64,000 nt of DNA, taken from Paenibacillus yonginensis (GTDB lineage: Bacteria; Bacillota; Bacilli; Paenibacillales; Paenibacillaceae). Position numbers and translations under genes: made by a program. Shown in pieces: positions 22,442 to 31,520 of the stretch; positions within the stretch are counted from its first letter, which is position 1, and each line of letters begins with the position of its first letter. Where the stretch lies: contig NZ_CP014167.1 in assembly GCF_001685395.1 (NCBI RefSeq), forward strand, positions 3,229,501-3,293,500, in the 5' to 3' direction. Under the pieces are notes generated by a model. It did not search any database, was not told the DNA's origin, and saw nothing but the letters and a program-made list of their open reading frames with translations.

Positions 22442-23285
22442 TAATAACCTCGACATTCAAACCATCGAGTTCCTCTAGTTCAATTGTATAATGTTCTTCA
22501 AAATTTTTCGGCTCAGTAGATGTCGACTGAACTTTTAAGGAACGGTGCACTTTGGCCGACGAATATTGTCCCAGCTTGGAAGAATGGTTCCACCAGTAAA
22601 CCTTATGGACTTCCATACTACCTTCCGGGCGGGCAGAAGAACTGTCATTTTCAAACAGCGTAATCAACGCCTGTTTAATTTTCTCCGCATCTTCTTCCGT
22701 AAAACCTGTCTTCTCCGCAAGTTGGGTGTTAATGCTGCCCTTGAACACGTACACGCCAAAATCTACACGATGCTTCATGCCCATCGTATCGGAGCTGCGC
22801 TTGTCTCCCGTTACGGAGTTGACGCTTTTGGTGATCTGCGTGCTGACAATATCGATCGGGTCAACGCTTGTTGCGGTATGGATGGACACAGGACCACGGA
22901 CGCCAACAGACAGCTCGGAACCTTTGAAAGCAAATACTTGTCCAAAACTACGCACATCGATCCATTCCTGACAAGCCAGCTTGGCAAATTCATCCGTCGA
23001 GGCATTTTTCCCCTTCAGCATCTTCGCCAACTCCGGATGGGCGTCCGCACGTTCACGCAAACTTTTGAATTCATCCGCTTTTCTATCATCCGACTGGACA
23101 AAAACCTTCTCTCCCATATCCAGCAAGCGATTGCGGATTTTACGCTTGATCGCAACATCGGAGATTTCACCGCGTCCGTCATAATTTTGGCGAGGGCGAT
23201 TCCCGTTCAGGGGGTCTCCGTTCGGATTGGCTTTTGTAACCGATAGGATAACTGCAAAATCGATTTTATGACCAAGAGTGCTCAT
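22431..23285 (-). CDS. cas7: Cas7c (Csd2), Cascade backbone
   Basis: 284 residues, typical of type I-C Csd2. It begins MSTLGHKIDFAVILSVTKANPNGDPLNGNRPR, a family signature, followed by DVAIKRKIRNRL and the SVDPIDIVSTQITKSVN segment. Several copies coat the crRNA in the interference complex. Its ATG overlaps the cas8c stop by 4 nt and its 3' end overlaps cas4. Confidence 0.96.
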   Translation of the reverse strand: MSTLGHKIDFAVILSVTKANPNGDPLNGNRPRQNYDGRGEISDVAIKRKIRNRLLDMGEKVFVQSDDRKADEFKSLRERADAHPELAKMLKGKNASTDEFAKLACQEWIDVRSFGQVFAFKGSELSVGVRGPVSIHTATSVDPIDIVSTQITKSVNSVTGDKRSSDTMGMKHRVDFGVYVFKGSINTQLAEKTGFTEEDAEKIKQALITLFENDSSSARPEGSMEVHKVYWWNHSSKLGQYSSAKVHRSLKVQSTSTEPKNFEEHYTIELEELDGLNVEVINGR

Positions 23286-25171
23286 TCGTTTGTATCCTCC
23301 TCTTTTTTCTTATAAAGTTCACGGCGCTGACTATAGAATCCCAGCAAATATTGCTCTGTTAAAGGAGCATTATTAAAGTCGCCATCCTTAAATTGATCGG
23401 CGATTTCATCAATCATCTTGGATAAATAAGTAGCTTTCGTTCCCAGCTTGGCCTGATAAGGCTGCAGGCTGGCTTGAATGGTTTTCCAGGTACGGCCCGG
23501 ATTTTGGGCAAAAGAGTTCATATAACGAATCGCGTTGGTGGATCTCGTCTCGTCTTTGCCCAGCGCTCCTCGTTCAAGCACATCCGCCACAGCCAGCAAG
23601 CGGCCAAACAGATAACTCCGATCCTTGGACTCGGTGTTTAGCGGCACATTCCATTCCTCCCCTTCTTCTTTTTCCAACAGCCCTTTCCGAATCAGTGCGC
23701 ATGCAATACTTAGCGTCTTCTCCCATTCCCACCGTTCCATCGAAACCGGATTCGATGCCCGGTGAAAGGCACTTCTAACAATGTCTCGGGGGACCGCGCG
23801 TCCATCCACGATGCAAGGAATGATCCGTTCCATCAAACCTTTGACGATCTTCTCACTCGCCCTTGGGCCGTAAGCAGCAAAAGCAATATCCTTGGTCGCC
23901 GGCGCTCCATAAAATGAGATAAACTGCTCTTCATCCTTGCGATACCGATGCTCCCAGGCACAAGACTTATGCCATTCTTCCAATCGGTTCAAATACAGCT
24001 CTTTAGTCAGATGACGGTAGTAAAGCACGGCCATCCGGCCCGTCGTTGCCGAGTCCAGAACGAGAATATTCACCTCTGCCTGGTAGGTCAGGTCATTCCG
24101 GTAGCCGGCAATCGCTCGTTTGACCTGATCGGCGTACGGCTTGTCCGTATCCGGTTCTCGTTCGATCTCCCGGCCTGAATGCTGCATCATGTCTACGATA
24201 TCCTCATCGGTATTGGGAACCGGATTGTTATCGTTGCCCCATACCAGAAAGACACGTTCATCAATCGTTTTCCCCTGGCGGTGAATCAGCCATTTCAAGG
24301 CGTTATGCGCTTTCTGCGACACCTCATAACTGATTGCTACCGCTTCCTTGCTCGATTTAAATCGTCCGCGAAAGGTGAAGCCAGAACTGTCATTCGCAGA
24401 AATTAACTTTGCTTTGTCTGCCGCATGGCGAATTTTGTTCGCATGCCGCTCCGTACTCGGACGAGTGTCTCCGGTAACGAAACAAACGTCCTGTTCCCCC
24501 AGCTTCTGATTGTAAAAGGCAATAAACGAATCAAACATCGCTTTGTCTTTCCATACATCCTCCGGTGAATCAGGGGTAAACGCATTAAATCTAATAAAAG
24601 CGCTGGATGTCTCCGCAGCCCCGCTGGAGAAAATAGGCGGCTTTTCCCCGAGCCTGGCCGTGTATTTATCATCCCATTTCTCTATCAATTTCTGGTTTTC
24701 GTCGAGTTTGATTATTTTTGCGGCAACCAGGTCCTCGATTAACCGCCCCTTGCGCAAATACGTATAAATCCATTTCAGTTTCTCCGTCGCATAGGGCGAA
24801 TTGGCCCATTCCTCCAAATTACGGATATACTTGTCAAAAGGGATTTCTTCCGGATTTTTGATCTGACCGCCATACTTAACGAAGTCGCCAGCGACATAAC
24901 TTAACTTGTCATGTAACGGGTATGGAGCAACCTTGGAACCTGACCGACTTGCTGATTCCTCTGTGCAGGGAATTAAAGTGCTCTCTTTCTCCAATACCTT
25001 GGCCTCCAGAAAATCACCGTCTTCATCGATCGTAACCTCTATATGTGCATTCTGGGTCGTATGCGAAACCGGCAGCAGCGTGTATTCCCGGTCGCTCCTT
25101 TTTTTCACCGTTTTCCCGACTTGATCCAAATTAGCCTCATACGTCTCATATAGGTGGAGCAGCCAACTCAT
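23282..25171 (-). CDS. cas8c: Cas8c (Csd1), large Cascade subunit
   Basis: 629 residues from the ATG at 25171, 8 nt after AGGAGG and just past the cas5 stop; a GTG at 25180 would overlap the ribosome site. It begins MSWLLHLYETYEANLDQVGK as Csd1 proteins do, and contains RFNAFTPDSPEDVW and the NALKWLIHRQG segment. In type I-C this subunit recognises the PAM; an internal start in some cas8c genes also makes a small Cas11 subunit, which may be encoded near the 3' end here, although no strong internal ribosome site was confirmed. Confidence 0.95.
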   Translation of the reverse strand: MSWLLHLYETYEANLDQVGKTVKKRSDREYTLLPVSHTTQNAHIEVTIDEDGDFLEAKVLEKESTLIPCTEESASRSGSKVAPYPLHDKLSYVAGDFVKYGGQIKNPEEIPFDKYIRNLEEWANSPYATEKLKWIYTYLRKGRLIEDLVAAKIIKLDENQKLIEKWDDKYTARLGEKPPIFSSGAAETSSAFIRFNAFTPDSPEDVWKDKAMFDSFIAFYNQKLGEQDVCFVTGDTRPSTERHANKIRHAADKAKLISANDSSGFTFRGRFKSSKEAVAISYEVSQKAHNALKWLIHRQGKTIDERVFLVWGNDNNPVPNTDEDIVDMMQHSGREIEREPDTDKPYADQVKRAIAGYRNDLTYQAEVNILVLDSATTGRMAVLYYRHLTKELYLNRLEEWHKSCAWEHRYRKDEEQFISFYGAPATKDIAFAAYGPRASEKIVKGLMERIIPCIVDGRAVPRDIVRSAFHRASNPVSMERWEWEKTLSIACALIRKGLLEKEEGEEWNVPLNTESKDRSYLFGRLLAVADVLERGALGKDETRSTNAIRYMNSFAQNPGRTWKTIQASLQPYQAKLGTKATYLSKMIDEIADQFKDGDFNNAPLTEQYLLGFYSQRRELYKKKEEDTNE

Positions 25172-25172
25172 C

Positions 25173-25886
25173 TCATTCACCTCCTAAATCACGAAGCAGT
25201 TGTTCCGCAGACTCGATGTCATCCGAATGGAATAATTTAGGCTTCATCTCTCTAACCGAACGAACAATCGTACACTCTGCCGGCTTCGGAAACTCGATGT
25301 ACCCTTGTTTCATCTCAACAGGCCATAGCCTTACTGAAAGCTCATTCACCCCTGTTTCATCGGGATAATTGAACCCATGGACCATCGTTCCTAAATACTG
25401 CGTTCTTTCATCCGTATCGTAAAAACCCTCTCCACTGCCAAATTCACAAGGCTGTACATATCCCTGACATTCTCTAGTACCAAGGAAAATATCTCTGCGT
25501 CCACCCGCCTTCAACGAACGCTGAAGGATGCTGTAATGCTTCCCTTCATTGCGGTCAAAGGCGAGATCCGGCCGGTGTTCGTTAAAGACAAAATGGGCCT
25601 TCACTTGATAATGGACATCCTTAAGATACGTATAATTAGCCAGCGTGTTCCCGCCCCCGTAATCCATCGGACGCACGCCTTTCGATTCCATCTGGATCGG
25701 ATTCATTACACGTAGTTCGTCGATGATGTACATGATAGTCGGCTTCCAGTAGATGGACTCTAGTATGCCTTTAATTGCCTGGTAGGTAGGCACACTGTAA
25801 GATAGCTTCTCACCTCCAATTTTGGTTAGAGGATCGGTGAATAAAGCGTAGTCGCCGAAAACTTCGAACTGGACTTCATTTCTCAT
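25173..25886 (-). CDS. cas5c: Cas5c (Cas5d), pre-crRNA endonuclease of type I-C
   Basis: 237 residues from the ATG at 25886, preceded by AAAGGAGG; a GTG 12 nt upstream lies too close to that site. With this start, Y46 (ILESIY) and K116-H117 (EGKHYSI) fall at the positions given for the catalytic residues of the Bacillus halodurans Cas5d nuclease, which supports both the start and an active enzyme. The [17 protein letters not shown] segment is also typical. It cuts the repeat hairpin and stays bound to the 5' handle. It is the first Cascade gene, followed by overlapping cas8c. Confidence 0.95.
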   Translation of the reverse strand: MRNEVQFEVFGDYALFTDPLTKIGGEKLSYSVPTYQAIKGILESIYWKPTIMYIIDELRVMNPIQMESKGVRPMDYGGGNTLANYTYLKDVHYQVKAHFVFNEHRPDLAFDRNEGKHYSILQRSLKAGGRRDIFLGTRECQGYVQPCEFGSGEGFYDTDERTQYLGTMVHGFNYPDETGVNELSVRLWPVEMKQGYIEFPKPAECTIVRSVREMKPKLFHSDDIESAEQLLRDLGGE

Positions 25887-25958
25887 GGTTTGGATCACCT
25901 CCTTTACAATAGGAGCAGCCTAAAAAGATATTCATTCCTCTCAGGCTGCAACTTTAAT

Positions 25959-26063
25959 CTAGCTAGTTCTTTTTTCAATTACTTCAACAATTTTCTTCAA
26001 AATCTCAGCATAAACCAATTCGACTTTCTCGTTCACCATGGACTTTGGCTTGTTGTGAAGCAC
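25959..26063 (-). CDS. Small ORF (34 aa) between cas3 and cas5c
   Basis: A GTG start lies 5 nt after a near-perfect ribosome binding site (GGAGGTGA). The product is charged and helical, with segments MLHNKPKSMVNEK and EILKKIVEVIEKRTS. It ends about 70 nt before the cas5c start. No known family is recognised. The strong site and placement inside the type I-C operon suggest it is translated; it could be an uncharacterised small Cas-associated protein or only a leader peptide for cas5c. Confidence 0.5.
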   Translation of the reverse strand: MLHNKPKSMVNEKVELVYAEILKKIVEVIEKRTS

Positions 26064-26163
26064 AGTTCTCACCTCCGTAATTCCGTTCTCTAGAGGAGGC
26101 TTACTGACTTACTTCTTATTAAACTTTCGTTTTTTGCCCCCTTGTTGTATATATTCAGCAGCA

Positions 26164-26298
26164 TTAAATGATGTGCTTGTCTTTTTTTAGTTCTAATAAT
26201 GATTCATAAGCATACTGTAGAGTAGTGTCTTTCGCATATTGCGCGGATTGAAAAAATAACAAGTATGTCAGAAGCCTGTCTAGGAATGGACTTACCAA
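26164..26298 (-). CDS. Possible small ORF (44 aa) overlapping the cas3 stop
   Basis: A TTG at 26298 overlaps the cas3 stop (TTGGTAA) and opens a 44-codon frame with a coding-like mix (DRLLTYLLFFQSAQYAKD, YESLLELKKDKHII). The ribosome binding site is weak: a GGGGGA about 14 nt upstream. It may be the 3' remnant of a longer gene or a coupled small protein. It is listed because the cas3-cas5 gap is otherwise unexplained. Confidence 0.25.
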   Translation of the reverse strand: MVSPFLDRLLTYLLFFQSAQYAKDTTLQYAYESLLELKKDKHII

Positions 26299-28709
26299 CC
26301 CATAAAGTCCATTCCCCCCTCCCCCTTCAAGTCCACCCCATACTCATCGCTATACCAGTTCTCTTTCAACTCATAAATCATGCCGTCCAAGTGCGTTACA
26401 ATGGCGTTATCCCGTATTAATTGCTCCCGCTCTTGCGAATACAGGTTCACCGTATATTGCTGGGCTTGTCTGAAAAACTTGCTTACATCTTCAAGCCAGG
26501 CTCCGCTATTCAATTGAGCAATGAGTTCTTTTCCTCCTCCATAAGGCACGAGAACGGACGTCGTGTTTTGATCAATGACCTTAAAGTGCTCTGCTGCCGT
26601 TTTGTAGCTGCCATTTAAAATTAAAGGAAATCTTGTCCCATTTTTCTTTTGGTAGTGGGTCACATAATCATTTTCCTGGGAAAGAGACATCAAAAGTTTG
26701 GTCATTTCTTTATCTATTTCCTTAACGTAATAGTTTAAGTTGGTCTCCATTCTAGTGTAGTAATAGCGGAAATATTCACTCATCGCCTTTGGTAAAAGCA
26801 GGTTGCCTTCATATTGATCAGCTTTCTTCTTAAACCTGGCTAGTACGTGGCTAGATACATCCTTCCCGACCTTTATCTCCTCGAGCCTCGATATGGCTTC
26901 CTCCGTATGATTAATAATGTATACGTTACGCGATACGTCTTCTCCGTGACGATTGCATCGCCCGGCTGCCTGGGCAACCGAGTCTAGTCCGGCTAACGAG
27001 CGAATAACACATTTAAAGCTGACATCCACACCGGCTTCTATCAATTGGGTGGTTACGCAGATAAAAGGAATTTGTTGATCCAGCAAATGTCGGATCTCTT
27101 CGAGCTTCTGCTTTCGATGTGCTGCACACATCGATGTACTTAGATGATAGACAGGCAGAGGTCCATCCTTTAGCCTTTTATATAAATCTTTAACAACGCT
27201 TTTTGTATTTAGAATGACAAGAGTGCTTCCCCATCCATGAACTTCATCATGAATCCAGTCAGCCAATGTCTCATTCGTCATCGGAACTTTCGTATGGTCA
27301 ATAAGCTCTACCCGTTTAAAAGCCTTCGCAACTTCAGAAAGGTTCGGCACAATCTCCCCATCCCGATCCTTCAAAAGGCTATGCTTTACTCCTTCCAGTG
27401 TAGGTTGAGTAGCCGTGCAGAGAAGAACGCTGCAATGGGCCTCTTGTTTCAAGAAATTCAACGCCTCATTAAATAGAGAAATACAGTGAATAGGAACCTT
27501 TTGCACTTCGTCAAAGACAATCACCGAATGACTCAGATTATGCATACGACGGGTATTGCGGTTTCCTTTGGCATAAAAAACATTGAGGAATTGGACAAGG
27601 GTAGTAAAAATAATAGGGCTGTCCCAATTGTCGCGAGCAAGCTTAAGTTTCTCCTTGTTCGTGATAAGCCCGTCATCTGCTTCGTCACCATCTTCCAATC
27701 CATTCGATTCGTCCTCAATAATATTGGAATGGTGTTCTAAAATATGTTCGTTATCCTTTAAAATCTTTCTGACCTCATCCGCATTTTGTTCGATGATTGT
27801 GGTATAAGGGACGACATAAATGATCCGCTGCTTTTTGTACTTGCGGGCATGTCTGAGCGCATATCGAAGACTAGCAAGGGTCTTGCCTCCCCCCGTGGGA
27901 ATGGATAACGTATAAATGCCGGATGGGCGTTCGGTAGCGAACACATCGCATTGTTCCGACATTTGGGCTCTAAGCATGTTGATCCGTTCGCTTGGATTAT
28001 TTTTTCCTTTAAAAGTGGCAAGCTGATCTATTAAACGACGGTAATACGTGTCAAATAAAAGAAGATGATCGGTAGACTCTTCTGCTTCAATCTGTTCTTC
28101 GAAACATCGCGTGTCGGTGCGATCCGCATCCACTAAGCAACTGAAGATATACTTGGTAAGGAAAAAACTTTGCTCCGGCGTGCGATTAGTAAATTTCTCC
28201 AATTCATCTACGGCAGTATGAATATAATGGATAAGTTCTTCCTCGGACATCGTATCCTGATAAAAACGTTCAACAGCCAATTCGTATTCAGGAAGATTCG
28301 TATCTTGTACTCGTCTTAGGTAATCGGATTTGATCTCAGGTGAGAGATAATCTTGGAGGTTGGAGTGATGAGAGAGGATGGCATTGCCGACGATTTCGGC
28401 CAGAAGCTTTTCACAGAAGGTACTTTCCTTATGATGGAGCAGCGAAAACAGTAATCTGCCTCCAGCTGTAGAGTGATCAACCTCACCGCGCTTCGGTTGA
28501 GGCCATTCAGGGTGAAAGGCAACAACGTCTATATATTGTTGGAATCTATCGCTATATTTCCCCAGATCGTGAAGCAATCCGGCTAACCCGGCAACATGTT
28601 TCAGCCCCAGCTTCCCCCCGAACTGTTCCGCCAGGCGTTGCACTCCAAGCAAGTGCGCGTTTACCGGTTGAATTTCTTTATCGAGTTCTCGTACATGGGC
28701 AATATACAC
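26292..28709 (-). CDS. cas3: Cas3 helicase-nuclease (type I-C, HD plus DExH)
   Basis: 805 residues from the GTG at 28709, which follows GAGGAG at 8 nt and gives the family start MYIAHVRELDKEIQ; the open frame reaches 28727. The HD nuclease domain has LLHDLGKYSD (H47, D48) and AILSHHSNLQDY. The helicase has Walker A IPTGGGKTLAS, motif II FDEVQKVP, motif III TATQPT, motif V TTQLIEAGVDVSF and motif VI QAAGRCNRHGE. All catalytic elements appear present, so it should shred Cascade-marked DNA. It is the first gene of the type I-C operon, with the adjacent upstream region possibly holding its promoter. Confidence 0.96.
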   Translation of the reverse strand: MYIAHVRELDKEIQPVNAHLLGVQRLAEQFGGKLGLKHVAGLAGLLHDLGKYSDRFQQYIDVVAFHPEWPQPKRGEVDHSTAGGRLLFSLLHHKESTFCEKLLAEIVGNAILSHHSNLQDYLSPEIKSDYLRRVQDTNLPEYELAVERFYQDTMSEEELIHYIHTAVDELEKFTNRTPEQSFFLTKYIFSCLVDADRTDTRCFEEQIEAEESTDHLLLFDTYYRRLIDQLATFKGKNNPSERINMLRAQMSEQCDVFATERPSGIYTLSIPTGGGKTLASLRYALRHARKYKKQRIIYVVPYTTIIEQNADEVRKILKDNEHILEHHSNIIEDESNGLEDGDEADDGLITNKEKLKLARDNWDSPIIFTTLVQFLNVFYAKGNRNTRRMHNLSHSVIVFDEVQKVPIHCISLFNEALNFLKQEAHCSVLLCTATQPTLEGVKHSLLKDRDGEIVPNLSEVAKAFKRVELIDHTKVPMTNETLADWIHDEVHGWGSTLVILNTKSVVKDLYKRLKDGPLPVYHLSTSMCAAHRKQKLEEIRHLLDQQIPFICVTTQLIEAGVDVSFKCVIRSLAGLDSVAQAAGRCNRHGEDVSRNVYIINHTEEAISRLEEIKVGKDVSSHVLARFKKKADQYEGNLLLPKAMSEYFRYYYTRMETNLNYYVKEIDKEMTKLLMSLSQENDYVTHYQKKNGTRFPLILNGSYKTAAEHFKVIDQNTTSVLVPYGGGKELIAQLNSGAWLEDVSKFFRQAQQYTVNLYSQEREQLIRDNAIVTHLDGMIYELKENWYSDEYGVDLKGEGGMDFMGW

Positions 28710-29167
28710 AAGCACATCTCCTCGCAAAATGTCACATACAATTAGTTACATTTTACCATAAAACCCGCCATTTTTCACCAATAAATAGGTAAAAAGATAG
28801 ATTCCCCCCTCTAATTTTCCCATAATTATTTTTCTGCAAAAGCGAACCGGGAGCACTCTATTTATTGTGTCCTATGAAATTACTCAATAAGAATACCTTA
28901 TTCTGTGGAAACAGTACTGTGGTGGCCTGAAGCGGATGGGCATGGAATAATGTTCATTGTTGAAGCTGTGTTCTTGGGATGAGTTGACTGCGGGACGGCA
29001 CTCCTAACCATGCACACTATTTTAGAAGCTTGAATCCGTTACGATGTTAAAAAAGCAACCTTACAGGGGACAAGATAGCAATAAGCGAGCTAAAAGAATG
29101 GAAACACGTATTCATCTATACTGCGCCCGAATCGTTCGAACAGTACTTAAGATACGGCTCCTTGATC
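28710..29167. other. Interval between cas3 and CRISPR array 3
   Basis: No gene is supported here. On the minus strand just upstream of cas3 is TATGGTAAAAT, a possible -10 element, but no good -35 is correctly spaced. The plus strand near 29044-29160 carries a short frame that simply runs into the distal repeats of array 3. Confidence 0.4.
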
Positions 29168-31000
29168 ATCCTAATCCACGCACTCACACGGAGTGTGACT
29201 CGAACGTCAACCATTCTGGCTTTTCACCTTCAGGATTTCAATCCACGCACTCACACGGAGTGCGACGGAATTGCATGACGCGGTATGGGCGGCTACGATC
29301 ATTTCAATCCACGCACTCACACGGAGTGCAACAATATACCTCCATTCCTTCCAACTGAGTCTGCCTAATTTCAATCCACGCACTCACACGGAGTGCGACT
29401 GCATAATCACTGGAAAGGTTACGTCGAACAGATGATATTTCAATCCACGCACTCACACGGAGTGCGACGAAGCCTTGAATCCTTATAAATACTCACTAGC
29501 AGCATTTCAATCCACGCACTCACACGGAGTGCGACTGTAGCTCAATATAGTCCTATTACATTCAAAATATTTCAATCCACGCACTCACACGGAGTGCGAC
29601 CGGTATGACCGGAGGAATTGACCACGTTTGACATATTTCAATCCACGCACTCACACGGAGTGCGACCTGTTGCAGCTTCCGGGTCTATAACAATAATCTA
29701 TTTCAATCCACGCACTCACACGGAGTGCGACTAGGAAGGATTGTGTTATAATGGACGTATTAAAAATTTCAATCCACGCACTCACACGGAGTGCGACGCT
29801 GGTTAAACAGGTGGATGCCGATGTCTGTTTTATTTCAATCCACGCACTCACACGGAGTGCGACATTTTAGTCTATTAACGCATTGTAAATCAAGTCTTAT
29901 TTCAATCCACGCACTCACACGGAGTGCGACGTAGAGAGGGATCGACTACGGAAGGCACTTGAGATTTCAATCCACGCACTCACACGGAGTGCGACCGGAG
30001 TGCTTATAATAACCTCCTCCGTTTCTGCCTATTTCAATCCACGCACTCACACGGAGTGCGACTCATCCGACGCAAAAGCCCGTAAAAATTTTAAAAATTT
30101 CAATCCACGCACTCACACGGAGTGCGACTATTTTGCTCATATCAGCAGATGCCAATGATTGAGATTTCAATCCACGCACTCACACGGAGTGCGACGTCCT
30201 TCATAATTGCCTTTTTTACATCCGCCGGACTATTTCAATCCACGCACTCACACGGAGTGCGACCTACGGCAATATTAAAAGTTGTAACGGCAACTCCTAT
30301 TTCAATCCACGCACTCACACGGAGTGCGACAATAAGGTAACCTTTTCCAATCGCTTGTTCCACGTGATTTCAATCCACGCACTCACACGGAGTGCGACCT
30401 TGACAACGATTAACGCCCAGTACGAAAGCATCATATTTCAATCCACGCACTCACACGGAGTGCGACACTGACCAGATAACGCAACTTGCTAATAGTTTTT
30501 CGATTTCAATCCACGCACTCACACGGAGTGCGACACCACAATCGGAAAGCCCAAGCTCCCAATCAAACTTATTTCAATCCACGCACTCACACGGAGTGCG
30601 ACACTAAACAAATTTACAGGGGGTTCCGATGATGCGATTTCAATCCACGCACTCACACGGAGTGCGACTTAAAGTTACCTGATCGGCTTGCCTTATGGAT
30701 TAAAATTTCAATCCACGCACTCACACGGAGTGCGACCATTAATCAGGAGATAGCCGGATACCACAATCGATTTCAATCCACGCACTCACACGGAGTGCGA
30801 CTAATAAAAAACCAATCATTTAGGAGGCCAATATATTTCAATCCACGCACTCACACGGAGTGCGACTGAGCGCATGTAAGGCAATCAAAGACTTCTCAGA
30901 GCATTTCAATCCACGCACTCACACGGAGTGCGACTGGCTTTATAGGCTGATTCGATTTGTTCCCATGTATTTCAATCCACGCACTCACACGGAGTGCGAC
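29168..31000 (-). CRISPR. CRISPR array 3, type I-C repeats, 28 repeats/27 spacers
   Basis: Twenty-eight 32-nt repeats; the plus-strand form starts ATTTCAATCCAC and continues GCACTCACACGGAGTGCGAC, with stem GCACTC/GAGTGC. The leader is at the right end (31001-31171). The distal repeat at 29168-29199 is degenerate (ATCCTAATCC start, GTGTGAC end), and the third from the left (29301-29332) ends GTGCAAC. Spacers are about 34-37 nt. It lies upstream of cas3 and is transcribed in the same direction. Confidence 0.98.
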
Positions 31001-31171
31001 AGCACACCTTATATCGCCTTGTTGCACAAGGCTTCATAAGATCAAAAGTGCGAACCTCCTTTTGAGCATACTATAATTGCCCCCCCATTTTCTACCATAA
31101 CGACTGAACTCGTTGCGGGACGCGAGGTGCGAACCTCCCGGAAATTTTATGTGCGCTTGGGGTTCGCACCA
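31001..31171 (-). promoter_or_regulatory. Leader of CRISPR array 3
   Basis: It has the same modules as leaders 1 and 2 on the minus strand: GGTGCGAACCCCAAGCGCAC, GGGAGGTTCGCACCTCGCGT, GGAGGTTCGCACTTTTG and a hairpin GCCTTG/CAAGGC (31016-31032) by the first repeat. An IS3-type remnant starts at its outer edge. Confidence 0.8.
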
Positions 31172-31411
31172 GATTTGCTGCAGGAATTCGGATTTGAAGG
31201 AAGCCACTCTAAACGAGAAAACCGCTATGATAACGCATGTGTAGAGTCATTTTTCTCGCGCTTAAAGACAAAAAAAACATATTGGAGAAACCCCAGGATA
31301 TGTACGCCCGCAAACGCATTACCGAATAATCCGGTTTCACAACACAGACGATTTCAAAGCAAACTGAGCGATCTCTCCCCGATTAAGTACGGAGAATGGA
31401 TCGCCGCATAG
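31172..31411 (+). pseudogene. IS3-family transposase remnant (C-terminal part of OrfB)
   Basis: The translated segment carries the IS3/IS150 integrase signature NRYDNACVESFFSRLKTKKTYW with the catalytic Glu, and ends SKLSDLSPIKYGEW, which matches the usual HSKLGYLSPxxY end. The part between (RNPRICTPANALPNNPVSQH) is garbled, implying frameshifts. The N-terminal two thirds of the transposase are missing and no terminal repeats were found. The insertion abuts the array 3 leader. Confidence 0.75.
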
Positions 31412-31520
31412 TTAGGAGTCTTTTTTATATTGTCTACTTGACGGGGCTACGACCTCTTGGCCAGGTTTTTTTATGTTCCAGCCTACCACAGCCAGATTCA
31501 CCCGTTGCATCATCATTGCA

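Noticed and set aside
28741-28800. Promoter for the cas3 operon
   Set aside because: A -10-like TAAAAT is present but no -35 box has acceptable spacing, so it was not listed as a feature.
31127-31171. Apparent N-terminus of the IS3 remnant in the leader
   Set aside because: This part is conserved leader sequence, not transposase; the recognisable transposase begins after it.
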